From Planctomycetaceae bacterium (lineage in GTDB: Bacteria; Planctomycetota; Planctomycetia; Pirellulales; UBA1268), in NCBI GenBank assembly GCA_902629495.1, contig CACORA010000003.1, positions 1-64,000 on the forward strand: 64,000 bases of DNA, written 5' to 3'. Positions 28,159 to 36,764 of the stretch are shown one piece after another. The notes under the pieces are model-generated. The model was not told the origin of the DNA. It saw only the letters and a program-made list of their open reading frames with translations, and made no database searches. A program made the position numbers and the translations under genes. Within the stretch, counting starts at the first letter, position 1. Each line of letters opens with the position of its first letter.

Positions 28159-29130
28159 TTATGCTGATCGTCGAAGAAGCTTGGAAGTATCACGGGAAAT
28201 GGGAGTCGATGTTTGCTTTGATGGATTGAGAAGATCGTGTGGCCTATCAAAACGAATCGTGTCTTTATCAGTGTGTTCTGTCATGGACATGAAAAATTTC
28301 AATTGTTCATGCCGTTGTCGATAGGAACCAAATTGAAGAAGTCCCACTAACCGACCTGTAATTGCTGGAATGGAGCCAAGAGGCGCTCGACACAAGGTGT
28401 GACGAAGTATTTCATATGCATGCATCGGTAAGTCACTCAGGAGCGATCCTCCAGCAAGTGAACGCCAGAAGAGGCGTTCCGAATGCAAGCCTGACAAAAA
28501 AGCATTTGATCGCTTTTGTGATTTTATACATTCCACGTGTGAGGAAAATTCCACTTCGACAGGGCACTGCATGCGGTTGAGGGAGACTGCCATGTCGGCG
28601 TCTGCATATTCATCACCGCATGCTACCGTAAATCCACGCCCAACCTTTTCAAGAATATCTGCTCTCCAAAAACCGACCTCCAGGTGTGGAGACATTGGTT
28701 TCACAGCATGAAGTTGCCTGCGCCCACCAGCTCCAAAACGTATGCCTGTTGAAATAAATTCTTTTTTGCTTTTGACGACCGGTGCAATGGCACCAACCCG
28801 TCCAGATGCGAGTCGAGTGATGGGCTTGTCGGACCAACCTGGAGTGGCCCGCCAACCGGCTGAAAGAACATGAATCAAGGGTGACTCGCTCGCGGCAATT
28901 CCAACATTGATACAGGAAACATGTGATGCATCAGATGGGGCTTGTACAAATCGAACCTCGTCACGAATATTCCATGGATCAGAGTATGGTTTTGATAAGA
29001 CGACGATAATTTCAGAATGTTCGGGTCGATTCTCTAAGACACTGACCAGAGTGTCTTCAAGATGAGAGGAATCAACTGTCACCGGAATGACAATTGAGAG
29101 TTGAGGTATTGTATGAACGGCGATTGTCAT
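28159..29130 (-). CDS. Glycosyltransferase family 2-like protein
   Basis: The 323 residues open with PQLSIVIPVTVDSSHLEDTL and EIIVVLSKPYSDPW, the usual first strands of a GT-A nucleotide-sugar-binding fold. CINVGIAASESPLIHVLSAGW follows, where a canonical family member has a DxD motif; here the position reads LSAGW, so the metal-binding acidic pair is altered. Further on are EVGFWRADILEKVG and CGDEYADADMAVSLNR, an acidic region like the ED motif of GT2 enzymes. It could be a real transferase with an unusual metal site or an inactive relative. An ATG at 29130 preceded by GGGGAG is the start. It is a single gene between tRNA-Arg and a small unknown gene. Confidence 0.65.
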   Translation of the reverse strand: MTIAVHTIPQLSIVIPVTVDSSHLEDTLVSVLENRPEHSEIIVVLSKPYSDPWNIRDEVRFVQAPSDASHVSCINVGIAASESPLIHVLSAGWRATPGWSDKPITRLASGRVGAIAPVVKSKKEFISTGIRFGAGGRRQLHAVKPMSPHLEVGFWRADILEKVGRGFTVACGDEYADADMAVSLNRMQCPVEVEFSSHVECIKSQKRSNAFLSGLHSERLFWRSLAGGSLLSDLPMHAYEILRHTLCRAPLGSIPAITGRLVGLLQFGSYRQRHEQLKFFMSMTEHTDKDTIRFDRPHDLLNPSKQTSTPISRDTSKLLRRSA

Positions 29131-29191
29131 CAGCGCGCTCCCCTAGCGCATGATCCTTAGAATAATGTCCCACCCGAATAGTTTTGATTCA

Positions 29192-29461
29192 CTAGGCAGC
29201 AGCTCGATGAGGCTGGAGTTCAGTGAATAGATTGACGGTTTGAAGCATATCTCCATCAGCATCATAGAACTGCAGGACACCAACATCGATAAGCCACATA
29301 GCAAACATCTCAGTAACCCGATAGCAACGAGCTACGCATCGACCCTGATCGATACGAATATTCTCTTGAACATCGGCTACATCAATCGCATCTGCCCCGA
29401 GATCGATAAAATGTCGGGTGACTAAATCGCGAACATCCTCAGCGTGCATGTGCATACGCAT
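29192..29461 (-). CDS. Small conserved-looking protein of unknown function
   Basis: The ATG at 29461 lies nine bases after AGGAGG, which supports it over the in-frame TTG at 29470. The 89-residue product is acidic, without a signal peptide or membrane segment. A histidine- and methionine-rich start (MRMHMHAEDVRDLVTRHF) is followed by an alternating hydrophobic pattern (CYRVTEMFAMWLIDVGVLQFYD). I do not recognise the family. A strong ribosome-binding site and well-formed codon pattern argue that it is real. Two palindromes lie 70-110 bases upstream. Confidence 0.55.
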   Translation of the reverse strand: MRMHMHAEDVRDLVTRHFIDLGADAIDVADVQENIRIDQGRCVARCYRVTEMFAMWLIDVGVLQFYDADGDMLQTVNLFTELQPHRAAA

Positions 29462-29531
29462 GGCAGGCAACCTCCTGTTGCATCGAACGAACGACTTCCT
29501 GTCGAACGGGGCAGAAACGTACCGACGATTT

Positions 29532-29547
29532 GCCTTTCGCGAAAGGC
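29532..29547. repeat. 16-base perfect palindrome
   Basis: GCCTTTCGCGAAAGGC reads identically on both strands. It lies about 70 bases upstream of the small gene starting at 29461, in a 255-base region without another gene. It could be an operator for a dimeric regulator or the stem of an RNA hairpin. Confidence 0.5.
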
Positions 29548-29553
29548 TGTTTT

Positions 29554-29570
29554 GTCAGAATATTTCTGAC
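29554..29570. repeat. Inverted repeat, 7-base arms
   Basis: GTCAGAA-TAT-TTCTGAC is a perfect inverted repeat with a three-base spacer, seven bases from the 16-base palindrome. Together they make a compact symmetrical block between the lipoate-ligase gene and the small unknown gene. Confidence 0.5.
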
Positions 29571-29716
29571 GCCCCATCCGTCCGCCAAAAAGGAGAATCG
29601 ACCAGAAAGAAATGATCGAATCACGTTGATATTGGTAATCTCTCCTACCCATACTGCCGGTATTGTTTCGCCATTTTGCCTTGTCTTCGCAGGCTGCATG
29701 TTTGCAAGGCATTTCC

Positions 29717-30460
29717 CTAAAGACGGTAAATCCACGACGGGTTTGCATACCGATTTTTTACAAGCTGTGAAACTTCATGGCGTGGGAACTTTGTTGCCAT
29801 GTGATCCACCTCAAATGCTTCTTGAAGTGCATCAATTAAGGTACCTCGTCCTATGTCGAGATTACTCAAGAAGGCTTGGTGGGAGCGATGTTTGCGATAG
29901 TCAGGCTCACGAGGAGGGTGTCTTAAGACTCTTGAAATAAGTGAGATGTCAAATGTATCTAGGAGTGTGCCATGGTACAGCACGCTGTGTTTTCGTACTC
30001 GGAGTGAATTTCCCGAAACCTTTCGTTCGCCCTCGGAAGCATGAATCGCCAAGTCACTCAAACCGCGGCGTATTACCGGATGTCGTGAGCGTTTTGATAG
30101 AGCTCTCGAAAGTGGATCGAGTATTGATGAGTGGATTTCCTTGATTCCGGGGGTCGTGAGGGGATGGTGTGTGACAACAGACCACATCAAACAGCCAGGG
30201 CCGATGACAACAGTTGCTCCACCACTGGGCCTTCGAAGAATGCGTGTCCCAGTATCTTCGCAGGCTTGGCTATCCACTTCCTCTTCCAGACAACTCGAAG
30301 ATCCTAGGATGACAGCTGGTTCTGTTGGCATCCACGCTCGAACCATGACCCCTTGGAAATGGCCAGTATGGCTTTGATCAAGGAGCACTTCGTCGAGGGC
30401 GAGTTGTTCTTCAGTCGTAGGAAGTTGGACATTCAGCCAGACAGTTTCTTTTTTTGGCAT
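29717..30460 (-). CDS. Lipoate-protein ligase A-like / BPL_LplA_LipB family protein
   Basis: The start is taken at the ATG at 30460 (MPKKETVWLNVQL), 247 residues; an upstream start at 30508 would collide with the divergent gene. Motifs of the LplA/LipM group are present: EQLALDEVLL near residue 16, ILGSSSCLEEEV near 53, ILRRPSGGATVVIGPGCL near 74 (the substrate-binding RRxSGGG-like loop) and RKVSGNSLRVRKHSVLYHGTLL near 147 with the conserved lysine. Family members attach or transfer lipoyl or octanoyl groups to carrier lysines. No lipoylated protein lies next to it. It is divergent from the HEAT gene at 30535. Confidence 0.8.
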   Translation of the reverse strand: MPKKETVWLNVQLPTTEEQLALDEVLLDQSHTGHFQGVMVRAWMPTEPAVILGSSSCLEEEVDSQACEDTGTRILRRPSGGATVVIGPGCLMWSVVTHHPLTTPGIKEIHSSILDPLSRALSKRSRHPVIRRGLSDLAIHASEGERKVSGNSLRVRKHSVLYHGTLLDTFDISLISRVLRHPPREPDYRKHRSHQAFLSNLDIGRGTLIDALQEAFEVDHMATKFPRHEVSQLVKNRYANPSWIYRL

Positions 30461-30534
30461 GGTGAATAAGAGATAAACCCAATGTGCATTCTGTGATCGT
30501 TGACTCAAACCTACGGCATTCTACACTTCTTGGT

Positions 30535-31521
30535 ATGAATACAGAGATGCCACAAAATGAAAATCTTCCACCAGTTGAGCCACCGAGTGCTGGATTCCTC
30601 GTCCAATTGTTTCTGGTTCCAGCCATCATTGTATCTATCATTGTATGTGTTTGGTTAGCATTCCATTGGCTTGCTCATCTTGGAAATGATCCCCAGTCGT
30701 ATGTTCGTACACTCCGTAGAAGTAATGAGGGCCGTTGGCAGGCTGCTTTGAACCTTGCCAATGAACTTCGTGGTCCCCGTGGAACGAGTCTCAAAAATGA
30801 TGAGTCATTGGCATTGGAATTAGGGAACATACTTTCAGAAGAGGTTGAAAGTGGGCGGTCAGGCGAACAATCCCAGACGCTAAGGCTGTACCTCTGCCGA
30901 GCGCTCGGTGAGTTTGTTATTCCAAGTGCTGCTTCACCTCTTGTCACACAAGCGCAACGCATCAGTGATCCAGAGACAGCCCGAGCAGCGGTTGAGGCAC
31001 TTGCGGTTCTTGATGCGAATCTCAAAAAGACGGATGAAGAAATCGATGTCCATGCAGACATCGTAAGTGCTGTTATTGAGTCTTCACTGTCAGAGAATGA
31101 TGCTCTGCGGGGTGCTTGTGCTTTTACGTTGGGCGTCGTAGGTGGCGAAACGGCAGAGGAACGACTGATACAGCTCAATACAGATGACAACGATGACGTC
31201 CGATTCAATGCAGCATTGGGTCTCGCCCGGTTGGGCCGAGATGAATCGCTCGACACTCTGGCTGACATGTTATCTCTAAAGAATACGTCCTCATCACGTC
31301 AGCCCGATAATCCTGTTGCTCAGTCTGAGAAATATAAGCGAGCGCTTGTCGTGATCAATGCCCTCAGAGGTTTAGCCATGTTGGTCGATAGTGTTCAATC
31401 ACCTCTCCCACGAGAAATTATCGAACAAATTAGAGTGCTTCAAACTGATGACGTGAATGAGGTGCGAGCCAGTGCAGTCGCACTTCTCAAAAAAATAGAA
31501 CGGATAGAAAAAGCTGCCTAA
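30535..31521 (+). CDS. Membrane-anchored HEAT-repeat protein
   Basis: The start is probably the ATG at 30535 (MNTEMPQNENLPP); the earlier in-frame ATG at 30484 lies close to the divergent lplA-like start. The 328-residue protein has one membrane segment near the N-terminus (about 22-50, LVPAIIVSIIVCVWLAFHWL). A long cytoplasmic or periplasmic helical domain with HEAT units follows: LRLYLCRALGEFVIPSAASPLV, ARAAVEALAVLDANL, LRGACAFTLGVVGG and VRFNAALGLARLGRDESLDTLADML. There is no enzyme motif. Similar anchored HEAT proteins are common in planctomycetes; the role is unknown. Confidence 0.7.
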   Translation: MNTEMPQNENLPPVEPPSAGFLVQLFLVPAIIVSIIVCVWLAFHWLAHLGNDPQSYVRTLRRSNEGRWQAALNLANELRGPRGTSLKNDESLALELGNILSEEVESGRSGEQSQTLRLYLCRALGEFVIPSAASPLVTQAQRISDPETARAAVEALAVLDANLKKTDEEIDVHADIVSAVIESSLSENDALRGACAFTLGVVGGETAEERLIQLNTDDNDDVRFNAALGLARLGRDESLDTLADMLSLKNTSSSRQPDNPVAQSEKYKRALVVINALRGLAMLVDSVQSPLPREIIEQIRVLQTDDVNEVRASAVALLKKIERIEKAA

Positions 31522-31534
31522 TCTACTTTGTTTT

Positions 31535-32365
31535 TTAGGCATCAAGAAATTCATCAAGTGCTTCTCGAAGCATATCGATATCTGGTAAAAGGTTCGTCCA
31601 TGTCTGGAAATCTATAGCAGTCTTCTCAGCATAGATTTCAAGACCATTCACAATACACGCGCCTGCCTCTATGCCCATGCTTAGAAGTGAAGATGCATCA
31701 GTACTCAAGGCAGTGTCCGCCACGACAAGCTCTTTTCGAAGGCCCTTTACCTCATCATCAAAAGCCTCTGATGAAAGAGTGGATATCACGATGTTAACGT
31801 CGTCTGGGATTTCAATAGCAGATTCCCACTCAAGAGCACATGCATGATTGTCGCCTAATTCATTTAGCGACGTCACAATAGAATTAATATGTTCACTTTT
31901 AGAATCACACATTAAGACCTTAGGGCAACCGGCCAGGATAAGTTCCAAAGCAGTGGCTTTGGCTATCGTATCACTTCCAAAAATGAGAAGATTCTGACTT
32001 GCTGGGTCAACATGGTGCCGTAGTGCTTCAATAATCCCACGACCTTCTGTCATATGACCAATAAGACCGTCGGGGGAGAGCGTGATATTACTGATGCCTC
32101 CAGAAAAACGTGCAGACGGAGTAATGTTTTCAATGCATTGAAGTGCTGCTTCTTGTAATGGTGGTGCAAGCAAACAGCCGCGAAAACCAAGTGCGCTGAT
32201 ACCAGTGATCGCATCACTCAATCGAGAGCGTTCAACATCAAGTGTCAGAAACCTCCAGTCAAGATCAACCGAATTGAGTGCTCTTTCAAAAAGATATTGT
32301 GCAGGGTTACCAGCTGCTGGGTTTCCTAGAAGAGCTACTATTTCCTGAAGAGCCGAACTTGTCAT
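31535..32365 (-). CDS. Degenerate shikimate-dehydrogenase-like protein
   Basis: The 276 residues follow the AroE layout. The start VALLGNPAAGNPAQYLFERALNSV corresponds to the family's IGxPxxHSLSPxxHNxxF. A middle region GFRGCLLAPPLQEAAL corresponds to GxNVTxPxK, and GLIGHMTEGRGIIEAL corresponds to GxNTDGxG. A Rossmann domain LLIFGSDTIAKATALELILAG and an AroE-like end (GLEIYAEKTAIDFQTWT) complete it. The Ser-Leu-Ser substrate loop, the catalytic Lys and the NTD Asp (here MTE) are all changed. It is therefore unlikely to reduce 3-dehydroshikimate normally, and may bind another quinate-like ligand or be a regulatory paralogue. It is tail to tail with the HEAT gene and upstream of a TPR gene on the same strand? 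The order is TPR gene first, then this gene, 34 bases apart, suggesting an operon. Confidence 0.75.
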   Translation of the reverse strand: MTSSALQEIVALLGNPAAGNPAQYLFERALNSVDLDWRFLTLDVERSRLSDAITGISALGFRGCLLAPPLQEAALQCIENITPSARFSGGISNITLSPDGLIGHMTEGRGIIEALRHHVDPASQNLLIFGSDTIAKATALELILAGCPKVLMCDSKSEHINSIVTSLNELGDNHACALEWESAIEIPDDVNIVISTLSSEAFDDEVKGLRKELVVADTALSTDASSLLSMGIEAGACIVNGLEIYAEKTAIDFQTWTNLLPDIDMLREALDEFLDA

Positions 32366-32399
32366 GTGGTGGCCTCAGGTAGTCTTTTGCATGAACAAG

Positions 32400-32975
32400 C
32401 TATGTTGAAATGTGGGTAGCTGCTTGGAAACGCGGGTCCTTGCGAATCGGGTCAAAGTCCGGCTCAATTTGAGTGAGGTTACGAAAGCGATCATCAAGAA
32501 CGATTGCCTGTGTAAGATGTTCGATAGCAGCATTTACATTTCCATCAAGCGAGTGATAACACGCCAAATTGTAAAACAAAATTGGTTGTTTCGGCGAGGC
32601 CATCAAGCCCTTTTTTAAGAATTGTATGGCATCGTGAAGGCGTCCCATTCTCTTAAGGCACCACCCTATTCCCAGCCACGCCTCAATCTGTTTTGGCTGT
32701 ACTTGAATAACGGTGGTATAGGACACGAGGGCATCTTCAAAACGGCCGAGACAACGCAAAGCTTCTCCATAGAGAAGCTGGGCATTTGGGCGCGATCGGG
32801 ATGATTCAGGCAGTTTTTCAAGTGCAGACAGGCCCCGGTGGAGAAGTTTTTTCGCATGTCGAGGGACCGGTTCATCCGGGCGCACGAGTAACTCTCCGAG
32901 TTCTATATACCCGGAAGCTTCTCGAAAAATTGCCCGTCTACGATAGCTCGACATTGTTTGCATCATTTTGTCCAC
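32400..32975 (-). CDS. TPR-repeat protein
   Basis: The start is placed at GTG 32975, which follows GGGAGAG by about nine bases; ATG codons at 32966 and 32954 and a longer frame to 33032 are alternatives. The protein of about 191 residues contains three to four TPR units: AQLLYGEALRCLGRFEDALV, AWLGIGWCLKRMGRLHDAIQ and LFYNLACYHSLDGNVNAAIE, each with the W-LG-Y-A-F-A-P pattern. The end FDPIRKDPRFQA is a common cap after TPRs. It is a scaffold for protein contacts; the partner is unknown. It probably shares a transcript with the AroE-like gene 34 bases downstream. Confidence 0.72.
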   Translation of the reverse strand: MDKMMQTMSSYRRRAIFREASGYIELGELLVRPDEPVPRHAKKLLHRGLSALEKLPESSRSRPNAQLLYGEALRCLGRFEDALVSYTTVIQVQPKQIEAWLGIGWCLKRMGRLHDAIQFLKKGLMASPKQPILFYNLACYHSLDGNVNAAIEHLTQAIVLDDRFRNLTQIEPDFDPIRKDPRFQAATHIST

Positions 32976-33152
32976 ACTGAGGTGCTCTCCCTTTAACTTA
33001 TACGCACTCCATAGAATTTGGGTCAAAAACACGTTTTTTCTAAAAATGGACTGTTTTTTTCTACGAAAATTAAGTTTTTAGGCCACTAATGAGATGAGAC
33101 ACCGTGATGTTTCATTCAGCGTTACAATTGACACTCATTTTTCTTGACAGCC

Positions 33153-35393
33153 ATGCGACTTACCCTCCGCACACTACTGGCCCATCGTGATGGCATTCTT
33201 CCAACGGCATTTCGTAAGGACATTGAGAAACAAATAGAGGAAAATGCAGCAGCAGACGATCTCGAAAAGAGAGTTCGTCATGTTATCGCTCGAGCCGGTA
33301 TGTCTTCGCCAAAGATTGATGGACGTGGTCTTGGTAATGACCCAAATTCTGTTGCGGAGTTTCTGGATAACACTCTGAGGACAGATCAGATTGAAAATTT
33401 TGAGAGAATTTGCTTGCAGTCAGATCTTCATCTTTCCGAGGTAGCAGCATGCCATGAAATTCTGGCTCAGATCCTCCGACATGCAGATGCGGTAGAAGGA
33501 TTAGAAAAAAGCGAATATGAACAACTTAAGCAGCATGTTCATCATGAGTTTGCATCTGAGTTTAGCAGGCAAGAAAAAGAAGAGGCGAAAAAAAATGCGG
33601 CTATTGTCCAAGCGGCAATTGCATCAGCCCCACGCCTACCCACGTCCATTCATGGAGCGGTTCCACTGCAGCAGAACAAGTTAAAAAAGAGCCAGAAACG
33701 CCTGCCCACGTGGTCATTCGTATGTATTGCCTTTCTGTTGCTTATTTGTTCAGGAGGAGCCCTTGTCTGGAAAGTTTTGGGTGAGAGAGGGCGTTTTGTT
33801 GTTGAGGAAAATGTTCTAGGACAATCCGTAGCAGACCTCGAAAAGGTTGTTGGTGCGGGAGACATGATACGTGACGCAGAAGCCACAGCTGTTCCGAAGA
33901 GAGTCGCTCCGATTGCAGAAAACGACGGGAGGGCTGCTCGCAAGGAGGACGTAGCAGTCGTATTATCGGAGGAAGGAAAACAAGAGCGTGTAAATCTGGA
34001 GGTACAAAGTCCTTTATCAGATTCAATGCCGACGGATATGCCAATGGATACACTCCCAAAACCAACGCCCAGGCAGAACTCGTATCAGCAAGTGCCTCAG
34101 GGTCATGCACTTGCTATTGCGTCAAAGCAAACAGAAATGGGCATGGTCGAAAGTGAGCCGACGGGCTCAATCAATGTACCGGCAGTAAAAGATACGAATC
34201 TTGGTGAGGTAGCAAATAAAGGTGTTCTGTTGCATCGCATTTTCATTCTTGGCCGTCCGTCGTGGGTTTACTTTTCACCGGGTGAACTTCTTGCAAAAGA
34301 AGAGGATCTCCTCGTTCCACCAGGAAGTGATGCAGAAATCAATCTTGATGGGATGGCTCTCAAATTACTCGGTGGCACTCAGGCTCGCCTAACAGTAGAT
34401 GGCGATGGTACGAGGCGAATAACAGTCATTCTTGGGAAAACCGTTATCCATTCTGTTTCAACAGACAACCAGGTTGGGATTTCAGCAGGGCGTTTGCATG
34501 GGGTCATTACAGCGGGACTGGATCACCCAATTGCAGCCTGTGTTGATTTTAGTCGACAGCCTGGAGATGATCCAACAAAAACACCATCTCGTATGGAATC
34601 TAAAATCATTTCAACCGTTGGTGGTATTAGTTGGCGTCAAATCCCGACAGCAGATTTATCAGATTCATCCACTGCAATATTTCTAAGTGGAATAGCAGAA
34701 GAGGGCATGTTACCTGCACATACTGCTCTTGTATGGGATAGCAATAACCCTGACATAGCGAGAACAATGCCGGAATCAGGTGTCCTTTGGCTGAGTGACG
34801 CATTCGTCGCAAATCCGAATACTCGTCGAGCTTCAGAATTCTTAAGAAGAATACTGCAAGGTGGTGATTCTTTTGACCAAGCATTATCGCAGATGTCAAA
34901 CAGTCATCGCATCGAAAATCGTATTCTTTCCGTTGCAACCTATGCGTTACTTGGAAACTATGATGAGTTAGTGATTTTGCTTTCTAATGACGCTCCCGGT
35001 CAGAAGTTAGAAGCAATGCAATGGCTTGAAGTTGAAGAATCCACGGTGCCACTTGCGATGGCACGTGGACATAACTCAGCAATAAAACTCAGACAAGCAT
35101 TTATTGAACATATGCCATCACAAAAAGGCAGCTGGCTTTTTCAGATGGCATGTGGTTTTGATAACAGGCAACTGGAATCTGGTGCAGATAAGAAGCTCGT
35201 AGAGTCATTAGGAGATGACGAACTTGTAGTGCGTCGCTATGCTAAAAAAAATCTTTTTGAGATTCTGAAACCTCAGCCCATTGATCGGGTTCGCTATCGC
35301 CCGGATGGCCCCAATGAGATCCGGGAAAAGGGAATGAAGTGGTGGAGAGCACGTCTGGACGATCAGGCCGTGAGGTGGACCGTGCCCCGTTGA
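33153..35393 (+). CDS. Large planctomycete membrane-anchored protein of unknown function
   Basis: The start is chosen at the ATG at 33153 so that the protein opens with MRLTLRTLLAHRDGILP, a motif shared by many planctomycete proteins with a single membrane helix. The 746 residues have an N-terminal cytoplasmic, zinc-free anti-sigma-like helical region (about 1-180), with DLHLSEVAACHEILAQIL resembling planctomycete zinc-finger-like leader domains. One transmembrane helix follows (about 190-212, WSFVCIAFLLLICSGGALVW). After a low-complexity linker comes an extracytoplasmic region with beta-rich FecR-like segments (about 360-470) and a helical C-terminus. The assignment of the FecR-like part is weak. 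It is monocistronic and lies 135 bases before hpf. Confidence 0.6.
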   Translation: MRLTLRTLLAHRDGILPTAFRKDIEKQIEENAAADDLEKRVRHVIARAGMSSPKIDGRGLGNDPNSVAEFLDNTLRTDQIENFERICLQSDLHLSEVAACHEILAQILRHADAVEGLEKSEYEQLKQHVHHEFASEFSRQEKEEAKKNAAIVQAAIASAPRLPTSIHGAVPLQQNKLKKSQKRLPTWSFVCIAFLLLICSGGALVWKVLGERGRFVVEENVLGQSVADLEKVVGAGDMIRDAEATAVPKRVAPIAENDGRAARKEDVAVVLSEEGKQERVNLEVQSPLSDSMPTDMPMDTLPKPTPRQNSYQQVPQGHALAIASKQTEMGMVESEPTGSINVPAVKDTNLGEVANKGVLLHRIFILGRPSWVYFSPGELLAKEEDLLVPPGSDAEINLDGMALKLLGGTQARLTVDGDGTRRITVILGKTVIHSVSTDNQVGISAGRLHGVITAGLDHPIAACVDFSRQPGDDPTKTPSRMESKIISTVGGISWRQIPTADLSDSSTAIFLSGIAEEGMLPAHTALVWDSNNPDIARTMPESGVLWLSDAFVANPNTRRASEFLRRILQGGDSFDQALSQMSNSHRIENRILSVATYALLGNYDELVILLSNDAPGQKLEAMQWLEVEESTVPLAMARGHNSAIKLRQAFIEHMPSQKGSWLFQMACGFDNRQLESGADKKLVESLGDDELVVRRYAKKNLFEILKPQPIDRVRYRPDGPNEIREKGMKWWRARLDDQAVRWTVPR

Positions 35394-35528
35394 AAGCGTG
35401 TTGCCCGCGATTTGCAGCGTCCATCTATAAAAGCCGCCCACGTGGTGCTATGATTCTTTGGAATGATTTTCTTGCAGCACAAAAAGCATTAGAAAATTGT
35501 TTAGTGGGCTTTATGGAAAGGATCATCT

Positions 35529-35849
35529 GTGCAAATTAATGTTTCCGCTCGTCATGGTCACCTGAGTCCAGCTTCGCAATCGAAGATCTCATCAAAGGTT
35601 TCACGGCTTCAACGGTATTTTGATCGCCTGACTGCTTTAGATGTGACCGTTGATTTGGAAAATACTCAACTTCCAATGGTTGAGATTATTGCAAAAGCGG
35701 AGCACTTCCATGACATGGTGAGTCATGAAACGTCTCCTCAGTTGTGGCGAAGTGTTGATGGTGCGGTACAGAAATTAGAGCAACAACTGCGAAAGCACAA
35801 AGAAAAGGTTCGTAGCCATAAAAATGCTGAAACAGCACGGCGTTCTTAA
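35529..35849 (+). CDS. hpf: Ribosome hibernation-promoting factor, short form (HPF/YfiA)
   Basis: The start is GTG 35529 behind GGAAAGGATC. The 106 residues match the short HPF fold: MQINVSARHGHLSPASQSKISSK at the start, then RLTALDVTVDLENTQLPMVEIIAKAE and a helix HDMVSHETSPQLWRSVDGAVQKLEQQLRKHKEK. It lacks the C-terminal domain of the long form. The family binds the small subunit decoding site and inactivates ribosomes in starvation or stationary phase. It is the first gene of a run continuing with ptsN, HPr, EI, rng and rplU. Confidence 0.9.
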   Translation: MQINVSARHGHLSPASQSKISSKVSRLQRYFDRLTALDVTVDLENTQLPMVEIIAKAEHFHDMVSHETSPQLWRSVDGAVQKLEQQLRKHKEKVRSHKNAETARRS

Positions 35850-35877
35850 AGTTTTCTCTTAACGGTTTATTGCACGC

Positions 35878-36354
35878 ATGAAATTTTCAGATTTTGTCAC
35901 CCTTGATGCCATTCGTTCGCATGTTGACGCCACCAACAAGGAAGGTGTCGTTCGAGAAATGGTAAAAGCGCTTGTCGATGCAGAACGCATCGAGGCTAAC
36001 GAGATGGAGGGAATAGTCAAAGCGATCATGAAACGTGAGGAGCTTGGAAGCACAGGTATTGGCCGTGGTGTTGCCGTGCCGCATACTAAGCATCCCAGCG
36101 TCAATCGACTTGTTGGAACGGTGGCAGTCAGTCCTGAAGGCATCGATTTTGACAGTCTCGACGGAGATCCAGTCCACTTGTTTTTTCTTCTCGTTTCGCC
36201 CCCCGATCGTCCAGGGGATCACTTGAGGGCATTAGAAAACATTTCACGACAACTGCGTGATGAAACGTTCTGTAAATATCTGAAAGCCTCAAAAAGTCCG
36301 GAAGATATCCAGCAACTTTTGGAAGAAGCAGATAGTCATGGGATCGTTTCCTGA
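35878..36354 (+). CDS. ptsN: PTS EIIA, nitrogen/fructose type
   Basis: The 158 residues have the EIIA fold of the PtsN/fructose type. The phosphorylated histidine is in STGIGRGVAVPHTKHP (His at about residue 69), followed by VNRLVGTVAVSPEGIDFDSLDG and VHLFFLLVSPPDRPGDHLRALENISRQL, all typical of PtsN. It receives phosphate from HPr and in other bacteria regulates potassium uptake or sugar-related enzymes rather than carrying sugar. No sugar-specific EIIB/C gene is nearby, so a regulatory role is likely. It lies 28 bases downstream of hpf and 31 bases before the HPr gene. Confidence 0.9.
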   Translation: MKFSDFVTLDAIRSHVDATNKEGVVREMVKALVDAERIEANEMEGIVKAIMKREELGSTGIGRGVAVPHTKHPSVNRLVGTVAVSPEGIDFDSLDGDPVHLFFLLVSPPDRPGDHLRALENISRQLRDETFCKYLKASKSPEDIQQLLEEADSHGIVS

Positions 36355-36385
36355 CGTGTAACGGAGTGTGGGTGAGATAATCAAT

Positions 36386-36682
36386 ATGACATTTAGCCAA
36401 ACCGTTTCACGAGAAGTCATAGTAGGTATTCCGCAAGGGCTTCATGCGCGTCCGGCGGATCTTCTTGCGCGGGAAGCACAGCGGTGGCAGTCTCGAATTG
36501 AGGTTGTTGCGTCAGCTCATCGCGTAGATGGAAAAAGTATTTTAGATTTGCTTACGTTAGCTGCTGAAGCTGGAACCAGATTAGTGGTTGAAGCAACTGG
36601 CCCTGATGCTGATGAAGCAGTGGCAGCTATTAGTTTGCTCTTCGATAGCAATTTTGATGATTCATTACAAAACAACGAATAG
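36386..36682 (+). CDS. ptsH: Phosphocarrier protein HPr
   Basis: The start is taken at the ATG at 36386, nine bases after GGTGAG; a GTG at 36368 would add six residues. The phosphorylation site is QGLHARPADLL with His-20, the HPr signature. RVDGKSILDLLTLAAEAGTRLVVEATGPDADEA follows in two parts, with a serine in KSI at the position of the regulatory Ser-46. It accepts phosphate from EI and passes it to EIIA. It could be an NPr-type carrier paired with the PtsN-type EIIA upstream. The gap to the EI gene (144 bases) contains a hairpin. Confidence 0.9.
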   Translation: MTFSQTVSREVIVGIPQGLHARPADLLAREAQRWQSRIEVVASAHRVDGKSILDLLTLAAEAGTRLVVEATGPDADEAVAAISLLFDSNFDDSLQNNE

Positions 36683-36764
36683 TAATTTGATTTTGAAAGA
36701 ACAACTTTTTTTATAGGAGCCGCTACGACCCGCCAGGCGCAATTCTTTTGAAGATCACCGATCG

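Noticed and set aside
30675..31268. Minus-strand open frame of 197 codons
   Set aside because: It is a Ser/Arg-rich shadow of the HEAT-repeat gene.
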